A stretch of DNA of 10,481 nucleotides, taken from the NCBI GenBank assembly GCA_016209725.1, contig JACQVO010000238.1, positions 1-10,481 of the forward strand. The letters are read 5' to 3'. Each line of letters starts with the position of its first letter. Position 1 is the first letter of the stretch. The translations under genes were made by a program, and so were the position numbers. The notes below the pieces were generated by a model. The model was given only the letters and a program-made list of their open reading frames with translations, was not told where the DNA came from and did no database searches. Source of the stretch: Candidatus Methylomirabilota bacterium (GTDB lineage: Bacteria; Methylomirabilota; Methylomirabilia; Methylomirabilales; 2-02-FULL-66-22). Positions 6,667 through 10,481 of the stretch are shown here, in pieces.

Positions 6667-7007
6667 ACCCCCCCCAACCACAGGAGGACGGGCCGGAAAA
6701 CCGTTGGCGGGAGCGTACCGAAGGGCTTGAGCGGCGTTAATCACAAACGCCCCCCGTCTCGGGAACACGGGGGGCCCCCGGATACATGATCTATGGGGTG
6801 ATGCTGGGAGAGGATGAAAGGGGGTAGTCCGGGTGAGGGCTCGGGGGGACATCGGGGATCTGGGCGGAAGACTGGGGAGAGGCGCTTCCAATCAAGACGG
6901 GGGGCGATCTCTGTCAGAAACTGGGGCTGAGACAGGATGCTGGTGGTCCGGAAGGGATGGAGGATGAGGAGATCTTGGTCGCCGGCGACGAGTGGGTGGC
7001 CTGTCCA
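6667..7007. other. Non-coding stretch without supported gene
   Basis: Apart from the hairpin at 6750-6774 this 341-bp stretch shows no supported gene. Short open frames on both strands are proline/arginine-rich or glycine-rich artefacts of high GC. The + strand is unusually purine-rich between about 6795 and 6975, with many G runs. Confidence 0.5.
6750..6774 (-). terminator. GC-rich hairpin, possible minus-strand terminator
   Basis: CCCCCCGT (6750-6757) pairs perfectly with ACGGGGGG (6767-6774) across a nine-base loop. Read on the minus strand it is followed by CGTTTGTG, a weak T tract. An alternative stem, GGCGTT (6733-6738) with AACGCC (6746-6751), overlaps it by two bases, so the two exclude each other. 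It lies just upstream of the HNH cassette boundary. Terminator function is inferred. Confidence 0.35.
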
Positions 7008-7190
7008 CCCCAATCCGAAATAACCAACCGCCAAGGCGCCAAGAACGCCAAGGCCGAAATGGCTTATTGGGGGAAAAAGAACAAAACTTCTGACCGCCCC
7101 ATGAGTGCGTTTTCAGGTCCTTCGCTTGAAGGATCGGAACCTCGCACCCTTGGCGACCTTGGCGCCATGGCGGTTCAAGGTGTTTCTCGG
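7008..7190. repeat. CGCCAAGG-type palindromic repeat, copy 1
   Basis: The unit begins CCCCAATCCGAAA and ends TTTCTCGG. The left arm (7026-7053) carries three spaced CGCCAAG motifs; the right arm CCTTGGCGACCTTGGCG and so on (7148-7175) is its reverse complement with three mismatches in about 28. Copy 2 at 7911-8092 is in the same orientation and aligns along its whole length. Such CGCCAAG/CTTGGCG palindromes are scattered through many environmental bacterial genomes. Confidence 0.85.
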
Positions 7191-7383
7191 ATCAGGCTCC
7201 ACTCACGGCGAGTTCGAGTACGTCGCGGTCGCGGGCGAGAGGAGGAGTCGCCCGGCGGCCGTGGCGCTGTCGGGGGCCTGACGGGGGATCGACTTGGCAC
7301 AGAAGGCGGCGGGAAACGCCAGGCTCCTGGGCAATCGTTCGGACCGTCTTCCCGGCCCGGCGCAAAGGGAAGAGTCGATCCGG

Positions 7384-7608
7384 GTGGACAATTCGGGGTG
7401 GATGGCCGAGGCGCCTCTCATTTCACCTGCGGCAAGACGTGCGGCCCTTGCAAAGCTGATCGGAGGCCTTGAGAGGCTGGATCGGCTGGTGGAGCGCAAC
7501 CGCGGGAAGATCGAGGAGATCTGTCGGGAGCGCGGGTTGGACTTCTCGCGCCTGATCGAGGAAGCACGCGAGGGCCTCGTGGACGCCATTCTCCATGCGG
7601 GCGCGTGA
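7384..7608 (+). CDS. Small helical protein of unknown function
   Basis: From GTG 7384 this encodes about 74 residues and I do not recognise a family. The sequence from LISPAARRAALAKLIGGL onward looks like a genuine amphipathic helix pair: regularly spaced leucines and isoleucines among charged residues (LERLDRLVERNRGKIEEICRE, then FSRLIEEAREGLVDAIL). One cysteine lies in the middle. No signal peptide or membrane segment is visible. GTG 7384 has AGGGAAGAG nine bases upstream; ATG 7402 (68 residues) and TTG 7294 (104 residues) are alternatives in the same frame. It stands alone between a palindromic repeat and the tRNA-Leu terminator. The reverse-strand frame here is arginine/serine-rich and looks like a shadow. 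Confidence 0.45.
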   Translation: MDNSGWMAEAPLISPAARRAALAKLIGGLERLDRLVERNRGKIEEICRERGLDFSRLIEEAREGLVDAILHAGA

Positions 7609-7650
7609 ATGAAGGTCGTCCTTGAGACGGTCATCCTCATGCGTTGTGGG

Positions 7651-7687
7651 AAAACGAAAACCGGCGGCCGGAATCGGCCGCCGGTTT
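7651..7687 (-). terminator. Rho-independent terminator of tRNA-Leu
   Basis: A perfect 13-bp stem, AAACCGGCGGCCG (7658-7670) with CGGCCGCCGGTTT (7675-7687), closes a four-base loop. Read on the minus strand it is followed by TCGTTTTCCC. It begins 12 bases after the tRNA 3' end on the same strand, the expected place for a tRNA terminator. The + strand side lacks a T tract. Confidence 0.85.
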
Positions 7688-7699
7688 CGTGTCTGCACC

Positions 7700-7784
7700 T
7701 GGTGGGGAAGGAGGGACTCGAACCCTCATGAGTTGCCTCACACGCCCCTCAAACGTGCGCGTCTGCCAGTTCCGCCACTTCCCC
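7700..7784 (-). tRNA. tRNA-Leu, anticodon GAG
   Basis: An 85-nt class II tRNA on the minus strand. Acceptor GGGGAAG pairs with CTTCCCC, followed by discriminator A and an encoded CCA. The D stem is GCG/CGC. The anticodon stem CACGT/GCGTG encloses the loop TTGAGGG, giving anticodon GAG, which reads CTC and CTT leucine codons. The long variable arm TGAG-GCAA-CTCA is diagnostic of leucine/serine tRNAs, and the T arm is GAGGG-TTCGAGT-CCCTC. All stems are intact. It has its own promoter and terminator, so it is a single-gene unit. Confidence 0.97.
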
Positions 7785-7793
7785 TTTCGCGCA

Positions 7794-7823
7794 TTTCTAC
7801 CGCCCCGCGCGTCGGATTGTCAA
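7794..7823 (-). promoter_or_regulatory. Sigma-70-type promoter of tRNA-Leu
   Basis: On the minus strand a perfect -35 box TTGACA (7823-7818) and a -10-like TAGAAA (7799-7794) are 18 bp apart. The -10 ends nine bases before the first tRNA base, leaving a very short leader. The spacer is very GC-rich (CGCGCGGGGCGG), which resembles the discriminator-rich regions of stable-RNA promoters. Confidence 0.7.
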
Positions 7824-7839
7824 TGGAAATCAGGCTGGA

Positions 7840-7909
7840 GAGCCAAGAGCCGAGAGCCGAGAGGCGAGAGGCGAGCGCCAAGCACCGAGCGCCAAGAGCG
7901 GAGCGCCTA
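7840..7909 (+). repeat. Ten tandem degenerate heptamers (GAGCCGA/GCGCCAA)
   Basis: Exactly ten seven-base units follow without interruption: GAGCCAA, GAGCCGA, GAGCCGA, GAGGCGA, GAGGCGA, GCGCCAA, GCACCGA, GCGCCAA, GAGCGGA, GCGCCTA. Every unit starts with G and ends with A, and the length stays at seven throughout. The run lies between the tRNA-Leu promoter and the second palindromic repeat. No coding role is supported. Confidence 0.85.
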
Positions 7910-7910
7910 G

Positions 7911-8092
7911 CCCCAATCCGAAATTATTAAACCGCCAAGGCGCCAAGAACGCCAAAGGAAATGGCCTATCTGGGGGAAAGGAATCAGATTCCTGGAGGCC
8001 CCAGGAATCGGTTCTCGGGTTCTTCGTTGAAAGGATCCGAACATCGCATCTTTGGCGACCTTGGCGTCATGGCGGTTCAAGGGTTTTCTCGG
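7911..8092. repeat. CGCCAAGG-type palindromic repeat, copy 2
   Basis: Same unit and orientation as the copy at 7008-7190, from CCCCAATCCGAAA to TTTTCTCGG. The left arm (7930-7958) and right arm (8050-8077) are reverse complements with few mismatches. The centre holds a further perfect palindrome, GATTCCTGG and CCAGGAATC, that copy 1 lacks. Confidence 0.85.
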
Positions 8093-8138
8093 AACAGGGC
8101 CAGGTGAAGGAGAACCGATCGAGAGAGGACACTTCGGC

Positions 8139-8167
8139 TTGTGGTCGACCGCTGTATCCGGTATGCT
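8139..8167 (+). promoter_or_regulatory. Sigma-70-like promoter for the lipoprotein gene
   Basis: TTGTGG (8139-8144) and TATGCT (8162-8167) are separated by 17 bp, each matching four of six consensus bases. The pair lies 36 bases before the lipoprotein ATG and just outside the palindromic repeat. It is plausible but only a pattern match. Confidence 0.4.
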
Positions 8168-8203
8168 GTCAGCAATCATCGAGGCGCACAGGGAGGACGG
8201 AGC

Positions 8204-8845
8204 ATGTGCGGAGCGAGAGTGGCGGCTGCGGCGGTCCTCGGAATCCTGCTGGCCGGCTGCGCCACGGTCAGGGTCTACGAGACGCGGGTGGTGACGGGCC
8301 AGGTCACGGATGAATCCGGCCAGCCCGTGGCCGACACGCCGGTGGTCATCGTCGCACGGTCCCTGGCTTTTGCGGAAATCCGGATGCAGTACGTCGAGCA
8401 GGGGCGCCAGGAGGTCAAAGGAACCACCGACGCCCAGGGTCGGTACCGGATCGAGCTGTTCCCCGGGACGCTGGGGAACAACTTCTATCTCTTCTTCTAC
8501 GACAAGACCGGCTTCGACGGGGTGAAGTACCGGCGGCCCGAGCCCCTGGACATCACCCCCCTGCTGAAGAAAGATCGGGAGATCACCCGCAACCAAGTCC
8601 TCCAGTTCCAGGTCACCTGGCCCGAGTTGGAGCGCCAGATCGCGTTCTACGGCCCCGATTCGAAGCAGGGCGAGATCCTCCGGAAGCATGGCTTGCCGGA
8701 GAAACGGGAAAGCTCTGGGGCGGGTGACGCCGCCTCCGAGGTGTGGTGGTATTACGCCGACGGGGTGAGCTACTGGTTTACCGGGGGCACGCTCACCCGG
8801 ACCTACGAGTTCACACCGATCCCCGCCGCCGCCCCGGCGAAGTAG
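8204..8845 (+). CDS. Lipoprotein with carboxypeptidase-regulatory-like domain
   Basis: A 213-residue exported lipoprotein. The signal peptide is short: a basic start (MCGAR), a hydrophobic AAAAVLGILL core and lipobox LAGC, so Cys19 is the predicted lipidated residue after signal peptidase II cleavage. Residue +2 is Ala, which by the E. coli rule favours the outer membrane. Residues about 30-105 (VTGQVTDESGQPVADTPVVI and then TTDAQGRYRIELFPG) look like a carboxypeptidase-D regulatory-like beta-sandwich, a domain that often binds partners or cell-surface ligands. The rest, with many aromatics (WWYYADGVSYWFTGG), is unrecognised. ATG 8204 has GGGAGG seven bases upstream; an in-frame GTG 63 bases upstream would bury the signal peptide. 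It seems monocistronic and converges with the minus-strand transporter genes. The exact role is unknown. Confidence 0.8.
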   Translation: MCGARVAAAAVLGILLAGCATVRVYETRVVTGQVTDESGQPVADTPVVIVARSLAFAEIRMQYVEQGRQEVKGTTDAQGRYRIELFPGTLGNNFYLFFYDKTGFDGVKYRRPEPLDITPLLKKDREITRNQVLQFQVTWPELERQIAFYGPDSKQGEILRKHGLPEKRESSGAGDAASEVWWYYADGVSYWFTGGTLTRTYEFTPIPAAAPAK

Positions 8846-8865
8846 GCGCGCGAAAATCCCAATTG

Positions 8866-8941
8866 AAAACCGACAACCGACAATGAAAAACTGGGCAACG
8901 GAGTTCATGGTTCCATTGGCCGGTTGTCGGTTGTCGGTTTT
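8866..8941. repeat. 18-bp perfect inverted repeat built of ACCGACA heptamers
   Basis: AAAACCGACAACCGACAA (8866-8883) is the exact reverse complement of 8924-8941, with a 40-bp spacer. Each arm holds two ACCGACA units in tandem, and both are flanked by A/T-rich GAAAA-like sequence. It lies between the converging lipoprotein and transporter reading frames and runs into the end of the latter. It could act as a bidirectional terminator, but origin as a dispersed repeat is as likely. Confidence 0.85.
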
Positions 8942-9655
8942 TCATTTGAAAATCCGACGCCACGAACCAGGCTGGTGAGCGCCCCCGCCAGTGCGATCCC
9001 CGCACCGATGGTCAGGGCGTGCCGGTAGGCGCCGGTCACCGCCAGGGGCTCCTGTCCGAGGACCGCCCGCAATCTCAGGACCTCCGCGCCGAAGAGCGAG
9101 CCGGAGACGGCGACCCCCAGCACATTTCCCATGGTCCGCGCGGTTGCCACGATGCCGCTTCCCAGACCCTGATGCGTCAGGGACACGCCCCCCATGATGG
9201 CGCTGTTGTTGGGAGTGGTGAAGAGCCCGATCCCCCGCCCAACCAGGCCGAGCCGCAGGACGATCGGCTGGTCCCTCCCCTCGACGCCGAGGTGACCCAA
9301 GAGCCACATCCCGGTGGCGAGGCAGGCCATGCCTGCGACCGTCGGGACCCGCGACCCGATGCGATCCGAGCAGAAGAGGATGGCGCTCGCCGCCGAGGCG
9401 GCTCCCGCGATCACGACCAGGCGGGAGGTCCAGCCCCAGGCGGCTCCCCGGCTGAGGGCCAGCACAAGACTGAAAAGGGTGACGATGAAGGCGATGGTGC
9501 CTCCCAAGCCCGGCCCCACCGTGAGGCCGATGTACACCCCGGAGGCCAGGATGCCCAGGGCCTGGCCGCGCTGAGAAGCGGGGAAGGCGCGGGTCAGGAT
9601 GGCGGGGCCGATGGCGATGAGCATGGCGCCGCCGGTTGGGTGGGTGCTTGCCACC
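8905..9655 (-). pseudogene. Decayed DHA2-type MFS drug-efflux gene
   Basis: The minus strand reads GGAMLIAIGPAILTRAFP and GILASGVYIGLTVGPGLGG, the motif C region of 14-helix DHA2 (EmrB/QacA-like) exporters. It then continues AFIVTLFSLVLALSRGAAWG, RIGSRVPTVAGMACL, GLFTTPNNSAIMGG and VATARTMGNVLGVAVSGSLFG. Compared from memory with the family, the first three helices are missing, about 50 residues are lost after GPGLGG (near 9503), and roughly 100 or more are lost before SDRIGSRV (near 9370). What remains is about 250 residues of a protein normally near 450-500. It has no start of its own. The last residues (FSNEKPTTDNRPMEP) come from the inverted repeat. An efflux function is unlikely in this state. 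Confidence 0.7.
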
Positions 9656-10481
9656 AGCCGCCGACTACATGGGCGAACCAGCACACCAGGACGACGGCGC
9701 CGGCGGTCACCATTCCCAGGGTCAGGAAAACGGCAGGCAGCCCGAAGCGCTGCCCCACAAGACCCATGGCGCTCGAAGCCACGGACCCCACGCCGAGGGC
9801 CAGGGTGAATGTGATGCCAAAGGCGGTGCCACCCAGGTGCGGGGGGGAGTGGAAGGCGATGAAGGTGTTGCTGATGGTCCCGAGGGAAAAGTGGCCCACC
9901 GACAGCAGGATGCTGAAAAGGATGAGGGGAATCCCGGCGGTCGCACCCATGCCGAAAAGGGCCAGGGCCGTTCCCACCATGCCGATCAGGAAGATCGCCT
10001 CGCGGTAGCGGGTGGCCATCAGTCGGCCCGCCAGGAGGTGGCCCAGGCCGCCGAACAGCAGGGCCAGGCTGGCGATGGAGCCGCCCCGGCCCACCCGGGA
10101 CGCGGTGAGGCCGGGAATTTGGGCGCGGTCCGAGAGGTACGCCGGCAAGAAAGTCGAGAAGCCCTGGAAGACGAAGCCCATCAGCGTCTCCACGGCAAAG
10201 AGGATCAGCAGAGGAAGCGTGAGGCTGCTCCAGGCCGCCGCGCGCCGGCCCGCCGGCGAAAGAGGCGGCCCGCCCGCACCGCGCAGGAACTTCTCCTGGC
10301 TCTGCCAGAGGGGGAGCGCCAGGCACAGACCCGGGATGGCGCCGACCAGATACGCGGCCCGCCACCCCCAGCGCACCGCGACCACGGCGGCGATGACCGG
10401 AGAAGCCGCCAGACCGACGTTTCCCAGCACGCCGGTCAACCCGAATGCCCGACCGACATCCACGCCCTCCACGTTCCGAAG
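9594..10481 (-). CDS. MFS transporter, 3' part (runs off the window)
   Basis: A major facilitator superfamily permease in the inner membrane, reading out of the right edge of the window, so its N-terminus lies outside. The visible 295 codons begin in the helix 4 region (GRAFGLTGVLGNVGLAASPV, then WGWRAAYLVGAIPGL) and continue through the central loop and about eight or nine hydrophobic helices to GAVVLVCWFAHV. The central loop FLRGAGGPPLSPAGRRAAAW separates the two halves of the fold as usual. Substrate cannot be told. The 3' end is abnormal: after the last helix the frame runs about 20 residues into DNA that in another frame belongs to a decayed DHA2 transporter, and stops at 9594. The original stop was probably lost in a deletion that joined the two genes. 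The core may still be functional. Confidence 0.8.
   Translation of the reverse strand, partial: LRNVEGVDVGRAFGLTGVLGNVGLAASPVIAAVVAVRWGWRAAYLVGAIPGLCLALPLWQSQEKFLRGAGGPPLSPAGRRAAAWSSLTLPLLILFAVETLMGFVFQGFSTFLPAYLSDRAQIPGLTASRVGRGGSIASLALLFGGLGHLLAGRLMATRYREAIFLIGMVGTALALFGMGATAGIPLILFSILLSVGHFSLGTISNTFIAFHSPPHLGGTAFGITFTLALGVGSVASSAMGLVGQRFGLPAVFLTLGMVTAGAVVLVCWFAHVVGGWWQAPTQPAAPCSSPSAPPS

Noticed and set aside
6660..6742. A second attC between GTTATGC and GATTAAC upstream of the HNH gene
   Set aside because: The outer boxes are loosely similar, but I found no inner arms able to pair between them, so only the GTT boundary is kept as a weak feature.
6957..7472. 171-codon plus-strand frame across the first palindromic repeat
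   Set aside because: Its sequence includes repeat translations (NRQGAKNAK, LGDLGAMAV) and Gly/Arg low complexity, so it is repeat readthrough rather than a gene.
7840..7909. CRISPR-like array
   Set aside because: Units are contiguous heptamers with no spacers and no long identical repeat. No cas gene is present.
7907..8908. 333-codon minus-strand open frame over the lipoprotein gene
   Set aside because: It crosses the palindromic repeat and the inverted repeat, has no ribosome site I could see, and opposes a gene with a lipobox, promoter and strong Shine-Dalgarno sequence.

Overview
The window is a high-GC bacterial chromosome segment, with encoded CCA on the tRNA, Shine-Dalgarno sequences and a bacterial lipobox. 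I cannot fix the lineage. The mix of environmental repeat families (ELVEG-type palindromes, CGCCAAGG palindromes, heptamer runs) with an FG-GAP propeller remnant resembles uncultivated soil or groundwater bacteria such as Methylomirabilota/Rokubacteria-like or Nitrospirota-like groups. That placement is an impression, not a measurement.

Region 1 (about 234-4353, + strand) is a surface-polysaccharide glycosyltransferase block. It has two GT2-GT4 pairs: a rhamnosyltransferase-like GT2 plus a GT4, then a dolichyl-phosphate-sugar-synthase-like GT2 overlapping a second GT4. A 234-bp spacer with an inverted ELVEG-type repeat separates the pairs. Together they would assemble part of an exopolysaccharide, O-antigen or glycolipid on the cytoplasmic face of the membrane. 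No polymerase, flippase or sugar-nucleotide gene is in view.

Region 2 (about 4354-7200) is a stack of genomic debris. First comes a 5'-truncated, frameshifted FG-GAP-type surface protein gene. Then a run of 7-8-bp repeats and a 203-bp element with matching terminal inverted repeats that carries only the N-terminus of a REP-associated tyrosine transposase. Next, on the minus strand, are two genes that look like integron cassettes: a short membrane protein cut by the element, and an HNH endonuclease. A 61-bp site between them has attC architecture (GCCTAAC/GTTGTGC outer boxes, inner arms with one extrahelical base). No integrase is in the window, so this would be a cassette cluster without an integrase. 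The rest is non-coding with a GC-rich hairpin.

Region 3 (about 7008-8100) contains two direct copies of a roughly 183-bp palindromic repeat. They bracket a small alpha-helical ORF, a complete tRNA-Leu(GAG) on the minus strand with its own promoter and terminator, and a run of ten tandem heptamers.

Region 4 (8139-10481) has a predicted outer-membrane-type lipoprotein (+) with a good promoter and Shine-Dalgarno sequence. It converges with transporter genes on the minus strand. Those are the 3' part of an MFS permease running off the window edge, joined directly to a decayed, internally deleted DHA2-type MFS gene. The convergent 3' ends meet at an 18-bp inverted repeat built of heptamers. The strongest candidates for a second look are the attC-flanked HNH cassette, the transposase-derived miniature element, and the repeat pair around tRNA-Leu.
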